The notes: a model not told the origin generated them from the letters alone. DNA of 64,000 nt from 67-14 sp020438345 (GCA_937872475.1 CALMSY010000018.1:62001-126000), one strand, 5' to 3'; numbered from the stretch's first letter, positions 36,158-47,108 are shown. Numbers and translations: made by a program.

Positions 36158-36373
36158 CTCCAGCCCCGAAATCGGCCTGCAGGAAAACGAGGCCCCAACC
36201 TGCCGTCTCCGCCTCCGACATTGATCCCTAAATAAATAGGTGGGTGCCTATCTTCATCCCGCGGGGGACACAAGAAATCGGCTCCCGTGCCGTTGATGTT
36301 GGGTCAAATTATGAGACGGCTAACGAACAGGTTCGAGCCTCAACATCAACCTACCACTCCAGAGCCTCAAAAT

Positions 36374-36419
36374 CCGGTGGGTCGGATTTCCATCACATGC
36401 GCCGGAAATCCGACCCACT
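36374..36419. repeat. Dispersed palindrome copy H
   Basis: GTGGGTCGGATTTCC and GGAAATCCGACCCAC, perfect arms, 14-nt loop CATCACATGCGCC-like. It lies between the convergent SDR gene and the 36433 gene. Confidence 0.92.
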
Positions 36420-36432
36420 GGAAAATCGATGC

Positions 36433-36720
36433 TCAATCCAGGTCGAGACCCGAAAGTAGCTCTTCTGCTTCGGACCAGTTCCCTGGCGGAACCTGGAGGT
36501 TGATGTCGCCCCGCCCCCAACGATCCAGCTCCCAGTCAGAAGTCAACTCGGCCTCATGGCCGTGTTCGCGCAGCACATCCCGCCAGGCCAATGCGGTCTG
36601 AAGGTCGCCGAACTCGTGGACGACTTCCCAGTCGTCGAACCGGGGATCACCGATGTGGATTCGCCCGGAACCATCCCCGATCGACTTCACCTTCTCCTTG
36701 AAGCGGTCGAAGAAACTCAC
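36433..36720 (-). CDS. 95-residue protein downstream of aspS
   Basis: From GTG 36720, 7 nt after the aspS stop: MSFFDRFKEKVKSIG..., acidic and Trp-rich (GDPRFDDWEVVHEFGDLQTALAWRDVLREHG in part). The middle part, an alpha/beta pattern ending in LREHGHEAELTSDW, recalls small DUF2007-like domains that pair a residue stretch with sequence such as ARLLREHGIE, but I cannot assign it. Cotranscribed with aspS. Confidence 0.7.
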   Translation of the reverse strand: MSFFDRFKEKVKSIGDGSGRIHIGDPRFDDWEVVHEFGDLQTALAWRDVLREHGHEAELTSDWELDRWGRGDINLQVPPGNWSEAEELLSGLDLD

Positions 36721-36727
36721 TTCTGTG

Positions 36728-38527
<1,800 letters not shown>

Positions 38528-38553
38528 CGAGGCGCCAGTCTTTCATTTATCGA

Positions 38554-38580
38554 GGGCCGGGCCCGGTCAGGACCCGGCCC
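38554..38580. terminator. GC hairpin between the beta-helix gene and aspS
   Basis: GGGCCGGG and CCCGGCCC arms around 11 nt, downstream of the 38602 gene on the minus strand. No U-run follows, so termination is only possible. Confidence 0.4.
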
Positions 38581-38601
38581 GGTCCTTTGGCGAAACCGGT
38601 C

Positions 38602-40074
38602 TCAACCCGCGATTCGGACCTTCAGCGACAGTTTCAGCTTGGTCGGCTTCCTGGTCTTCCGCTTGCCGACTTTCTTTGAACTGATCTGGTGGCTGACCGC
38701 AAGGCTCCGCTTGTCGACGTATGTCATCCCGTCTACCAGACTCCGGAACTGAGACTTGACCGTAACCTTCACGACCCTGGTCTTGCCGGGCTTTATCTTC
38801 ACCTCGGCGGCGGTGCTGATTGCCTTCCCCTGTTTCGATTTCAGAACCTGCAGCTTCGATGAGCATTGCGGCTTGAACCTGGCCGGGCACTTCACGAGCA
38901 TGCTCACCCTGGTGCCGTCGAATACGGCGGTCGAAAGCGACGGAGCCCTCAAACCGGGCAAAGGCACCGGCGGAACACCTTCCGGGTCGAACTCGAATGC
39001 CCCGAGGTCACATTTCCCTGCGGGCCTGGGCACTCCCCGCTGGTCCTTTTCCGGACACTTGTCGGGGTCCGAAGAGCCCGCCGTGTCGACCGCCGGGCTA
39101 CCGGGCTGAATCTCAACCGTTCGGGTCGGGCCCCCGTTGTCAGCCAGGACCGTCGGCCCGAGGGCCACCGGGTCCATGTTCGACCCGGGGTCTGGTCCGG
39201 TCAGGCAGCTTCCCGCTGAAAGGTCCTGGGAACTCAGCACAAACCGCGGGAGGAACTGGGCGCCCGAGGCACAGTCATTTTGCCGCTCTCCCGGGTTCGG
39301 GGATGAATCAGTATTGTTGGCAAGTATCGAATTGGTCATGGCGGCGTTGCCCTTGAACATGACTCCGCCGCCGTCGCCGGTTCCGTTGCCGTCAACATCG
39401 GCTTCATTGCCAGCGATAGTCACGCTACGCAGGTCAACTGTCGTCCCGGAATCGTTGGCGATGGCACCGCCGTTTCCTTGTGTCCGGTTGCCGAAGAATG
39501 TCGAGTTGACAGCTTCCAGCCGGCCGCTCCCAAGAACCTGCACCGCTCCGCCGTTGCCGCTGACCCCTCCGCTCAGGGTGACGCCCTCCAGCCGCACGAC
39601 CCCATTCCCGTTCCGGATCAGTCCGCCGTCAGCGGCGGCTCCCGGGTTGCCGTTGGTCAACTCGATATTCCTGAGTATCAGTGCGCCAAGGTCGGAGGCT
39701 GCGTGGTCGAAGATTCGGTCCGCCCCGTTCCCGTCGATTACGACCTTTGCGGATGCCGACGCAGGTTCGATCGTGATCGAAGCCTCATCGAGCATGTCCA
39801 GGTCGCCGATAAAGCCTTGAGATTCCCCTGCCCCTAGACGGTCGAGCCTGTAAGTGCCGGCTGCCATCCTGATCACATCGTCACCGATGCCGATTTCGCA
39901 TTCTGCCTGCTGCATGTCGGTGTCAGCGGAAATGAACGCGTTTCGAAGCGAACAGCCTGAATCTCCCAGCTCCAGTGTGTCGTCTGTCTTGTCTACGTTG
40001 ATGATGGCCGCATGGGCGGCCGCCGGCATTGCCAACAACGCAACCGACGCCAGCAAAATGACGATCCTCTTCAC
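38602..40074 (-). CDS. Secreted right-handed beta-helix protein (CSLRNA-type, choice-of-anchor Q)
   Basis: 490 residues with a signal peptide (cut near AAHA|A). After it comes the CSLRNAF motif typical of large exported parallel beta-helix proteins, then helix rungs with repeated NSTFFGN / GGAI / SVTIAGN text (about 130-270), a DPVALGPTVLADNGGPTRT and PGSPAVDTAGSSD block (choice-of-anchor Q), GAFEFDP, and a basic beta domain at the C-terminus. Likely surface or extracellular, perhaps polysaccharide binding. Adjacent paralogue at 40099-41571 has the same length. GTG start with GGGGGAG upstream. Confidence 0.88.
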   Translation of the reverse strand: MKRIVILLASVALLAMPAAAHAAIINVDKTDDTLELGDSGCSLRNAFISADTDMQQAECEIGIGDDVIRMAAGTYRLDRLGAGESQGFIGDLDMLDEASITIEPASASAKVVIDGNGADRIFDHAASDLGALILRNIELTNGNPGAAADGGLIRNGNGVVRLEGVTLSGGVSGNGGAVQVLGSGRLEAVNSTFFGNRTQGNGGAIANDSGTTVDLRSVTIAGNEADVDGNGTGDGGGVMFKGNAAMTNSILANNTDSSPNPGERQNDCASGAQFLPRFVLSSQDLSAGSCLTGPDPGSNMDPVALGPTVLADNGGPTRTVEIQPGSPAVDTAGSSDPDKCPEKDQRGVPRPAGKCDLGAFEFDPEGVPPVPLPGLRAPSLSTAVFDGTRVSMLVKCPARFKPQCSSKLQVLKSKQGKAISTAAEVKIKPGKTRVVKVTVKSQFRSLVDGMTYVDKRSLAVSHQISSKKVGKRKTRKPTKLKLSLKVRIAG

Positions 40075-40098
40075 TTCACTCCCCCTTGGTCTTGTTGA

Positions 40099-41571
40099 CT
40101 ACTTGACCTTCAACTTGAATTTCCGGTTGACCGTCGTGACGTCGGTCGCGCTCACGGTCGCTTTCACGGTGTAAGCCCTCTTTTTCGCCTTCGGCTTTGC
40201 CTTCAGCTTGATCTTCGCCTTGACCGTGGCTCCGGCGGCGATATCGCCGACGTTACGGCACAGTTTGCCCTTCGCCTTCAGCCCTTTCTTTGAGGCCTTC
40301 GGCAGCACCAGGCAAATCCGTCCGGCCGTCGCAGTGCCCTCACCGGAGTTGGTCACGACGACCGTCACCGTCTTCACCTTCTTCCGCTTTACGACCTTCT
40401 TCTTGGGTTGAACTTTGGTGATGCCGAGCTTCGGCACCTTGGCCGGGTCCGGAACATCAGGGTCAACGACAGGAGGTGTCGGTTCAACATATGTGGTGGA
40501 ACCGATGTCGCAGCTGCCGGCCGCCCTCGCAACTCCGTTCTGGTCGATTGCGGGGCATTGATCGGGCGCGTTCAGGCCACCCTTGCCGATCGCCGGTGAT
40601 CCGGCGAGCAGATTGTGGGTGGGGGTCTGGCCGCCGTTGAATTGGAGCGGCCCGAACATGGCATCTGCCACCACAACGTTCGAAACCCCGAAACCGGCCA
40701 GGCATTCGGAAGGACCGATCGGCTGGGTCTGGAGGACGAAGCGCGGAAAGAAAAACGGTCCGCTGAAACAGTCCGAGGCCTGGTTGGCCGGCACCGCCGG
40801 CTTGCCGGAATTCCCGGCATTCAGGACGTTCGTAAAGTTGACGCTGGTCGCGCCTGTATCGGCGAAGCCGCCGCCATATCCGGCACCGCTGTTGTCGGCA
40901 TCCGCCTGGTTGCTGACAATCGTGGAACTGCGAATCGTTGCGGTGCCGCCGCCTGGGATGTAGATGCCACCGCCGTTACCGTTCGCCTTGTTGCCGGAAA
41001 CCGTGCTGTTGATCATCTGCAGCGCCGAATAGACCGCGATGCCGCCACCCTGCTGGACAACCGTGTTGCTGTCTATCGTGACCGACTCCATGGTCGTGGT
41101 GCCAACCCCGGCCCGGACACCGCCTCCATCCTCGATCAAGGTCAGTTTGCCGCCGGTGATCCTGATCGATTTGAGGCCCAGGTCACCAACCGAAGTCTTG
41201 TCGAAAATCCGGTCGATGTCGTTGCCGTCAATGCTGACTTTGGCTTCCGGACTGTTCGGTTCGATGTTGAGGGCGTTGGCGCCGGTGATGTCGAAATCTC
41301 CGGTCAGATTCGCATCCTCATCCGCGCCTGCCCTGGTGATCGCATAGTCACCGGCGGGTAGCTGGATCGTGTCTTCCGCAAAGCCCGCGGCGCAGCCATC
41401 GAAAGCTGCGTTGGTCTGGGCGGACGTGATTGCTTCCCGAAGCGAACAGGTCGAGGCTCCATCCCCGTAAACGTCACTTGTCGTGTTCACGGTGATCGTC
41501 ACCGCGTTGGCAGCCGCCGGCAAGACGAGCATCGCAGCCGCCAGACACAACCCTGCAAAGAAACTCTTCAT
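40099..41571 (-). CDS. Secreted right-handed beta-helix protein, paralogue of its neighbour
   Basis: 490 residues; signal peptide (AAANA|VTI), CSLREAITSAQTN motif, beta-helix rungs with NSTVSGNKANGNGGG and SSTIVSNQADADNSG, PGSPAIG-like choice-of-anchor segment, and a very Lys-rich C-terminal tail (PKKKVVKRKKVKT; KPKAKKRAYTVK). Same order and length as the 38602 gene, so a tandem duplication with strong divergence, above all in the C-terminal domain. A GGAGGG site precedes the ATG, one of the clearer ribosome sites in host genes here. Confidence 0.88.
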   Translation of the reverse strand: MKSFFAGLCLAAAMLVLPAAANAVTITVNTTSDVYGDGASTCSLREAITSAQTNAAFDGCAAGFAEDTIQLPAGDYAITRAGADEDANLTGDFDITGANALNIEPNSPEAKVSIDGNDIDRIFDKTSVGDLGLKSIRITGGKLTLIEDGGGVRAGVGTTTMESVTIDSNTVVQQGGGIAVYSALQMINSTVSGNKANGNGGGIYIPGGGTATIRSSTIVSNQADADNSGAGYGGGFADTGATSVNFTNVLNAGNSGKPAVPANQASDCFSGPFFFPRFVLQTQPIGPSECLAGFGVSNVVVADAMFGPLQFNGGQTPTHNLLAGSPAIGKGGLNAPDQCPAIDQNGVARAAGSCDIGSTTYVEPTPPVVDPDVPDPAKVPKLGITKVQPKKKVVKRKKVKTVTVVVTNSGEGTATAGRICLVLPKASKKGLKAKGKLCRNVGDIAAGATVKAKIKLKAKPKAKKRAYTVKATVSATDVTTVNRKFKLKVK

Positions 41572-41588
41572 CGATTGACCCTCCGGTT

Positions 41589-41618
41589 GAATCGGGCCTC
41601 CCCAGTCAGGCCCGGTTC
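41589..41618 (-). terminator. Hairpin after hisS
   Basis: GAATCGGGCCT and AGGCCCGGTTC, 11-bp stem with one G-U, 8-nt loop, between hisS and the beta-helix gene. No clear U-run. Confidence 0.45.
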
Positions 41619-41683
41619 ACCAGATCGTAGTCGCGTCGGTGGATCCGGTCAAGGCGAGGGGAGCCGGCCCGGCCGTCAACGGT

Positions 41684-42919
41684 TCAGGGACGAATCAGAT
41701 TGGCAACATGCTTCGGGTCAACCGACTCCTGGTCCCCGGTGTCCATGTTTTTCAGTGAAGCTGAACCGCCCGCTTCGAGGATCAGCGTATGGGCGGCCCC
41801 GACCCGGTCGGCCTGTTTGAACTGGCCTTTCATGCTGCGACCCGCCAGGTCGATCTCCACGGCAAGCCCCTGATGCCGGAGCTCGGAGGCCAGCGCCACC
41901 GCCTTGGTGGTCAGTCCCGGATCGGCGATAGCGATGAACAGGTCCATTCCGGCCGATGTCACGTCTTCATCAAGAGCGAGCAGAATCCGTTCGATCCCGG
42001 CCGCCCAGCCAACCGCCGGCGTGGCCGGGCCGCCGAGCTGTTCGATCAGTCCGTCATATCGTCCACCGCCACCGATTTCGGATTGTGCTCCCAGCCGGTC
42101 GCAGACGAACGAGAAGATGGTCCGCGTGTAGTAGTCGAGCCCGCGAACCAGGGTCGGATCGATCGTGTACTCGACCGAGGCCGCTCCGAGGAGTCCTTTT
42201 ACCTGTTCAAAATGCGCGGCATCCTCTTCGTCCAGGTGCTCGAGCAGAGTCGGAGCTTCAGTCATCACCGCCCGGGTTCCTTCATGGTCCGAATCGAAGG
42301 CCCTCAGCGGATTGATCTCGATTCTCTCGCGCACGTCATCCGAGAGTTCGCCGGAACGGGCCCGCAGATGGGATTTGAGCTCTTCGAGGTAGCCGGCCCT
42401 CGCTTCGTGTGAACCGAGGCTGCCGATCCGGAGTTCCACCCCGGGCACACCGAGCTCCTCGAACAGGTCGCTGATCAGGGTGATCACTTCAACGTCAGCG
42501 AGCGGCGAGTCGGTGCCGATCGCTTCCGCCCCGATCTGGTTGAACTGACGGTACCGGCCAGCCTGGGGCCTTTCGTGCCGGAAGAACGGTCCCGCATAGA
42601 AGAGCTTCACCGGCTGTGGCAGACGGCGCATGCCGTGTTCCACGTAGGCACGACAGATTGGCGCGGTGCCTTCCGGGCGGAGAGTAAGGCTCCGGCCGCC
42701 TTTGTCCTCGAAAGTGAACATCTCCTTGCGGACGATGTCGGTGGATTTCCCCACCCCCCGTTCAAACAGTGCGGTTTCCTCGAAGGCAGGGGTCATGATG
42801 AACCGGTAGCCGGCCAGACCGAAGATCTCCCTCGCAGCGAGGTGAATCCTCTCGCGCTGCGCGGACTGTTCCGGCAATACGTCGAAAGTCCCGCGGGGCG
42901 CCTTGAACTTCCCGGTCAT
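41684..42919 (-). CDS. hisS: Histidyl-tRNA synthetase
   Basis: 411 residues. PRGTFDVLPEQSAQR at the start, motif 2 LRPEGTAPICRAYVEHG and FRHERPQAGRYRQF near 80-125, histidine A box VRGLDYYTRTIF near 258, GGGGRYDGL near 280, then an anticodon-binding domain. Normal length. Start is 8 nt after the metallo-hydrolase stop. Confidence 0.96.
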   Translation of the reverse strand: MTGKFKAPRGTFDVLPEQSAQRERIHLAAREIFGLAGYRFIMTPAFEETALFERGVGKSTDIVRKEMFTFEDKGGRSLTLRPEGTAPICRAYVEHGMRRLPQPVKLFYAGPFFRHERPQAGRYRQFNQIGAEAIGTDSPLADVEVITLISDLFEELGVPGVELRIGSLGSHEARAGYLEELKSHLRARSGELSDDVRERIEINPLRAFDSDHEGTRAVMTEAPTLLEHLDEEDAAHFEQVKGLLGAASVEYTIDPTLVRGLDYYTRTIFSFVCDRLGAQSEIGGGGRYDGLIEQLGGPATPAVGWAAGIERILLALDEDVTSAGMDLFIAIADPGLTTKAVALASELRHQGLAVEIDLAGRSMKGQFKQADRVGAAHTLILEAGGSASLKNMDTGDQESVDPKHVANLIRP

Positions 42920-42926
42920 CGGAAAC

Positions 42927-43574
42927 TCACCTCGGGATCTCGGTCAGGAATGGATTGGTCTTGAGCTCGGCCCCGAGCGTGGTCACGCCCATGTGCCCGG
43001 GCAGGACCCGGGTTTCTGCGGGCAGAGTGGTGATCAGCATCCGTATCGATTCAAGCAGGGTGTCCCAGTCGCCTCCGGGCAGGTCCACCCTGCCGACCGA
43101 ACCCTGAAAGAGCACATCGCCGGAAAGCAGCAGGCCGGCTTCCGGAATCGAGTAGGAGACATGCCCGGGACTGTGGCCCGGCGTGAAATACACATCGATC
43201 TCAAAACCGGCAAGGGAGAGATGCTCGCCTCCCTTGACCGTGTGATCCGCGTCGTAGCTTTCATACGGTCCGATTTCGGGCCAAGGGATGTAGGCCATGA
43301 CGTCAGCGAGAATCGGCACCTCGATCTCCGGGCAGTAGACCGGCGCCCCGGTGGCCTTGGCGACCGGGGCGACCGCACCGATGTGATCGAAGTGGCAGTG
43401 GGTCAGCAGGATCGCTTCAAGTTCGAGTCCGTGCTCCGCCAGCGGTTCCATCAGGCGGTCAGGTTCATCACCCGGGTCCACCAGCAATGCCTTGCCGGTT
43501 CCCTCCTTGTAAAGCAGATACGAATTCTCGGCGACCGGCCCGACCGTAGTTCCGATTACCCCGAGGCCGGTCAT
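42927..43574 (-). CDS. Metallo-beta-lactamase-fold hydrolase (glyoxalase II-like)
   Basis: 215 residues. LTHCHFDHIGAV (HxHxDH) near 58, TPGHSPGHVSY near 133, GDVLFQGSVGRVDLPGGD near 155 and a last His in LPGHMG near 197, so a complete dinuclear metal site. The form is that of short YcbL-like glyoxalase II enzymes, often found beside hisS. Substrate unproven. Confidence 0.92.
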   Translation of the reverse strand: MTGLGVIGTTVGPVAENSYLLYKEGTGKALLVDPGDEPDRLMEPLAEHGLELEAILLTHCHFDHIGAVAPVAKATGAPVYCPEIEVPILADVMAYIPWPEIGPYESYDADHTVKGGEHLSLAGFEIDVYFTPGHSPGHVSYSIPEAGLLLSGDVLFQGSVGRVDLPGGDWDTLLESIRMLITTLPAETRVLPGHMGVTTLGAELKTNPFLTEIPR

Positions 43575-43576
43575 GT

Positions 43577-43942
43577 TCAGCCCTTGCTCTTGGCGCGGAT
43601 CCGTTGCCGTTCCCGGCGACGCCAGAGGAACAGATCCATGTAATAGCCGGCCGGGATGTAGAAAACGAGCATCAGTAGGCCGATCGCCAGCGAACCGGTG
43701 AGGTTGCGGCCGAAAATCAGGATCAGCAGGACAACGAAAATCAGCGAGGCAACCAGGCCGCGAATCACCGCGCCCTTCCAGGTCGGCGGGTTGTCACCCT
43801 TGCTCAGGGTCCGGCCTCCACCGGACTTTGCCTGATTCCGTGCTTCTGCCCGGGAGCGGGGGCGCGAACGGCGCTTGGTTTCGATGCTTCCGGCCTGTGT
43901 GCCACGCTTCTTTCGCGTGCGTTTCTTCTTGGTCTGAGCCAC
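43577..43942 (-). CDS. Small basic membrane protein
   Basis: 121 residues from GTG 43942: a strongly basic, disordered first 50 residues (KKKRTRKKRG, KRRSRPRSRAEAR) and two membrane helices (about 57-77 and 82-102), ending in RRRERQRIR. A TAGATT box is 6 nt before the start, so it should begin the transcript that runs into the metallo-hydrolase and hisS genes. Function unknown. Confidence 0.75.
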   Translation of the reverse strand: MAQTKKKRTRKKRGTQAGSIETKRRSRPRSRAEARNQAKSGGGRTLSKGDNPPTWKGAVIRGLVASLIFVVLLILIFGRNLTGSLAIGLLMLVFYIPAGYYMDLFLWRRRERQRIRAKSKG

Positions 43943-43948
43943 GCCCGG

Positions 43949-43954
43949 AATCTA
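43949..43954 (-). promoter_or_regulatory. Putative -10 box of the 43942 gene (leaderless)
   Basis: Minus-strand TAGATT, 6 nt before GTG 43942. Confidence 0.5.
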
Positions 43955-43992
43955 TCGGACCAAGGGGGCCGCCGACCCCCCGGAACCGGGGG

Positions 43993-44916
43993 TCAGGTTG
44001 GTTCGATCCTTCGTTCGATGATGTGAAAGGCAGGGTCGAATTCGCGGATCGGAACATCATCCGGATAGTCCTCAAGCGCCGCCTGGGGGATCAGTCCGAT
44101 CAGTTCTGCCTCGACCACATTCGTGCCACGAAGCATCGCGCCTTCCTGAACTGCCTCGACGATCTCCCCGAGCGGTGTCCCGATCGGATCGTGAATATTG
44201 GTTGAGACCTGGGCCCGGCCGGTGGAGAGTTCGAGTCCGAGCGCCCTTACCCCGGGAATGCCCCCATCCGGCTGTTCGCGGATCTCCCCCGCGATCGCTC
44301 TCGCGATACGCACGTCATCGGTCGCCAGTTCGATGTTGAAAGCAGCGAGAGGCGCACGGGCGGTGACCAGGGTCGCACCGGCGGTCGGATGTGGGCGGTC
44401 AGGGCCGAAGTCAGGCCTGAGGTTGCCCGAACCCATTCGTTGCCAGAGGGAATCGAGCCCGCCGGCCCTGAAATAGGCCCGTTCCCGCCGGTCGTTGTCG
44501 GATGCCACGTCTCCGTAGAGAAAAACCGGCACTCCCATCACGCCGATTGCCTCACCTACCTCCCGGGCGACCTCGGCCGCCTTGCTTTTTCTCTCCTCGC
44601 TCAACCAGACAACCGGGCAGACATCGAGCGCACCTATTGCCGGATGGACTCCCTGCCATTCGGTCATGTCGATTTCAGACACCGAGATGGAAGCGAGGCC
44701 GATCAATGCAGCGGCGAGATTCCCGGCCGGTCCTGCAACCGTGAAGACCGCCCGGTGATGGTCTATGTCTGTGTGGCGGTCAAGCAGGGTGACCTGCCCG
44801 CCCAGGGACCGCTCCATCTTCTCAAGCCGTTCGAAATCCCGGCCTTCGGAAACGTTGGGTACGGCAAGCAGGCTCAATTTGGTCGCTGGCCCATCAGACA
44901 AGCAGGCGGCCTTCAA
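43993..44916 (-). CDS. Glutamate formimidoyltransferase-like protein
   Basis: 307 residues. SLLAVPNVSEGRDFERLEKM and HTDIDHHRAVFTVAGP near 16-65 fit the N-terminal formiminotransferase domain, including its active-site His, and GVMGVPVFLYGD near 148 and STNIHDP near 240 fit the second half. In folate metabolism the family moves a formimino group from formiminoglutamate to tetrahydrofolate; no other histidine-degradation gene is in view. ATG 44916 overlaps the upstream gene by 23 bp; TTG 44877 (L-S-L-L-A-V-P-N) would avoid that and may be the true start. Confidence 0.85.
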   Translation of the reverse strand: MKAACLSDGPATKLSLLAVPNVSEGRDFERLEKMERSLGGQVTLLDRHTDIDHHRAVFTVAGPAGNLAAALIGLASISVSEIDMTEWQGVHPAIGALDVCPVVWLSEERKSKAAEVAREVGEAIGVMGVPVFLYGDVASDNDRRERAYFRAGGLDSLWQRMGSGNLRPDFGPDRPHPTAGATLVTARAPLAAFNIELATDDVRIARAIAGEIREQPDGGIPGVRALGLELSTGRAQVSTNIHDPIGTPLGEIVEAVQEGAMLRGTNVVEAELIGLIPQAALEDYPDDVPIREFDPAFHIIERRIEPT

Positions 44917-45841
44917 GCACTACCGGCGCGTCGTCGATTGTCACTTCGGGCCTGAGCGACACAACATCGAGGTGAACCGGCACCTGGATGTTGCCCCCGA
45001 TCGCTGCGGAGGCACCGAAAGCAACGTGGGCGGTGCCAATGATCTTCTCGTCTTCGAGAATGTTGCCGGTCAGAATTGCTTTCCCGTTGGTACCGATCCC
45101 GAGCTCGGCCACATTGGTGCCATCGGGACCGTGAACGGTGAGCAGTTCCATGAGCTGCTCCCCCTCGATTCCGGTCGCGTCAACCAGATGTCCGTCCTCA
45201 ATGCTCAACCGAACCGGCTCGGTGACCAGCCCGACCCCGGCTATCGATCCGTCCACAACCAGCGTGCCTTCGGCTGTTGCGGGGGCGATGAACCCCTCAC
45301 CACAGGGCAGATTGCCAAAGGCCCCCTCATGCTGGAGCTGACCGGCATCGGGAATCGCTTTGCGGCCCTGGAGCCCGAGCCTGAGATCACTGCCGTGGTC
45401 GCAGGTGATTCGTGCCTCGGTGCCGCGATCGAGCAGTTCGGCCACCTTGCCGCCGCGGCGGATCAGTTCATTGATGTCATCGCTCATTACCCTGGCGAGC
45501 ATTTCCGTGGTCGCCCCGGGAAGGGTCGCGGTTCTGGTTCCCGATTCGGTCGCGAGTTTGCGGGAGGCGGTGTGTGAGAGTGACTGGACGGTCGGTGCCA
45601 GAAGCACGTCGGCGGCAACCATTGCTTCCGCTACCGTGGCGGGCGGTTCACCGGCATGTGAATCCCTTTCCGTCATCACGGCTAGAACTGACTCCGCCCC
45701 TGCCGCTTCGGCTTCACCTCGAAGGGCATCGCCGAGTTCACGGGTTGCCGGGTTACAGACAACCAGCACGTTCTCGTTCGGCTTCACTCCGAGACAGTCG
45801 CGGACGACAGTTCTGACTGCCTTCTCCAGATCCTCTGACAT
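44894..45841 (-). CDS. M29-like aminopeptidase
   Basis: 315 residues. The C-terminal half has LPCGEGFIAPA (metal Glu) near 180, GTAHVAFGAS near 263 and PVHLDVVSLRPEV near 288 with the His and Asp expected for M29-type (AmpS) enzymes or the related leucyl aminopeptidase group. It is shorter than classical M29 (about 400), so an offshoot family is likely. A TAGATT box is 7 nt before the ATG. Confidence 0.8.
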   Translation of the reverse strand: MSEDLEKAVRTVVRDCLGVKPNENVLVVCNPATRELGDALRGEAEAAGAESVLAVMTERDSHAGEPPATVAEAMVAADVLLAPTVQSLSHTASRKLATESGTRTATLPGATTEMLARVMSDDINELIRRGGKVAELLDRGTEARITCDHGSDLRLGLQGRKAIPDAGQLQHEGAFGNLPCGEGFIAPATAEGTLVVDGSIAGVGLVTEPVRLSIEDGHLVDATGIEGEQLMELLTVHGPDGTNVAELGIGTNGKAILTGNILEDEKIIGTAHVAFGASAAIGGNIQVPVHLDVVSLRPEVTIDDAPVVLEGRLLV

Positions 45842-45848
45842 GAACCGG

Positions 45849-45854
45849 AATCTA
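45849..45854 (-). promoter_or_regulatory. Putative -10 box of the M29-like gene (leaderless)
   Basis: Minus-strand TAGATT, 7 nt before ATG 45841. Confidence 0.45.
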
Positions 45855-45983
45855 CCCAGTCAGCAGCGTGGGCTCCGCGGCACCGGCGGTTTCGGGCACC
45901 GCTTTCGTTCTGGTTGGCCGTCATCGGTGCATTCTCCGGTTAGGGTGGATCAACAGGCAGATCACGATTCCGAGGAGGTAGCG

Positions 45984-46367
45984 ATGAGCCTGTCAGCAAG
46001 CAAGATCGCGGCAGTGGCTGCGGTCAACGACATGGTCCGGGCACGGAACTTCTATGAAGAGACGCTCGGACTCGAACCGGCCGAAAGTGGTGCCGACGGA
46101 ACCGAAGTCCTTTACGGCTGCGGTGACGGCACGGGGCTGTTGGTCTATCCATCACCAGACCATGCCGGCAAGGGAAGCGCCACGATCGCGGCCTGGGAAG
46201 TTGATGATTTCGACGCCGAGGTAAGTGCCCTCCGCGGTCGCGGCATCACGTTCGAGGTCTATGAGGGCTTCGGCCAGGATGAAAACGGAGTGATGAAGAT
46301 GGATCAGGCAAGAGTCGCCTGGTTCACGGACCCGGACGGCAACACTTTCGCGATCTCCGGGCCCTGA
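45984..46367 (+). CDS. VOC (glyoxalase/bleomycin-resistance fold) protein
   Basis: 127 residues, two beta-alpha-beta-beta-beta modules: NDMVRARNFYEETLGLEP near 16 and the closing AWFTDPDGNTFAI. Small VOC proteins of this form can be metal-dependent lyases, dioxygenases or binding proteins; the ligands here are not enough to decide. Start ATG 45984 is fixed by a perfect AGGAGGT (45973-45979), the best Shine-Dalgarno site among the host genes of this window. Confidence 0.88.
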   Translation: MSLSASKIAAVAAVNDMVRARNFYEETLGLEPAESGADGTEVLYGCGDGTGLLVYPSPDHAGKGSATIAAWEVDDFDAEVSALRGRGITFEVYEGFGQDENGVMKMDQARVAWFTDPDGNTFAISGP

Positions 46368-46377
46368 TCACCTGGAT

Positions 46378-46412
46378 CCCGTCCGGTTCGTTACGCAACC
46401 GGGCCGGACGGG
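46378..46412. terminator. Hairpin after the VOC gene
   Basis: CCCGTCCGG and CCGGACGGG, 9-bp perfect stem with a 17-nt loop, between the VOC gene and the 46425 gene, and directly ahead of that gene's TAAATT box. No U-run. Confidence 0.45.
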
Positions 46413-46418
46413 TAAATT
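46413..46418 (+). promoter_or_regulatory. Putative -10 box of the 46425 gene (leaderless)
   Basis: TAAATT, 6 nt before GTG 46425. Confidence 0.5.
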
Positions 46419-46424
46419 CAGGAC

Positions 46425-47009
46425 GTGAAGTCTTGGCATCCACCGGTCATTTTGCTGGCTCTGATCGTGCCGGCCGCGGTCGGCTTCGCGATCGGAGGCC
46501 CCGGCCTTGGAATCTCGATCGCAGGTCTCTCGCTCGTCGGCTTCGCAGTGATCGCGGCCCTGGTCATTCCTCGCGATCCGATCGGCAGGAAGCCCCACCC
46601 GGAGCTCGCCCGCCGGCTTCTGGTCGTCACTACTTTCCCGATCGGGGATGCCGCCGCGATTCAGCGGGTTGCCGACGAAGTGCACCTCGGGTTCGATGAA
46701 AACGAAGCCGAGATCCGGCTGGTTACACCCGCCACCAACACTTTCCTCCGTCGCTGGGCGACCGACCTCGAAAAGGCTCGTGACCGGGCCCAGCGTGACC
46801 TGGTCGTTTCGGTCGCTTCACTCAACCTTGCCGGGGTCGATGCGAGCGCCAGGGTCGGGGATGAAGACCTGGTCCAGGCAGTCGAGGATCAATTGGCGAC
46901 TTTCAACGCGACCGAGGTATTTCTCCTGACCAGGAGCGACCCTGATTCACCAACCGCGAGTCAGCTCCGGGAACGGCTGCTGCCCCGTTTTCACCACGTT
47001 GACCTGTAA
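46425..47009 (+). CDS. Membrane protein with cytosolic alpha/beta domain
   Basis: 194 residues from GTG 46425. Two membrane helices (about 7-24 and 30-48), then a soluble domain with LVVTTFPIG, VRLVTPA-like EIRLVTPATN and VFLLTRSDPDSPTASQLRERLLPRF, an arrangement that suggests a Rossmann-like or USP-like fold, with no catalytic motif I recognise. TAAATT is 6 nt before the GTG. Confidence 0.75.
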   Translation: MKSWHPPVILLALIVPAAVGFAIGGPGLGISIAGLSLVGFAVIAALVIPRDPIGRKPHPELARRLLVVTTFPIGDAAAIQRVADEVHLGFDENEAEIRLVTPATNTFLRRWATDLEKARDRAQRDLVVSVASLNLAGVDASARVGDEDLVQAVEDQLATFNATEVFLLTRSDPDSPTASQLRERLLPRFHHVDL

Positions 47010-47108
47010 ACGCTCCCAGCTTCCGGCACCGTGGACTCCGGTAGCTTCCCGACGATTCCGGGATCCCGGTACCCCGACCTTTCCCGATTCCGGTACCCCG
47101 CCCTGCGG

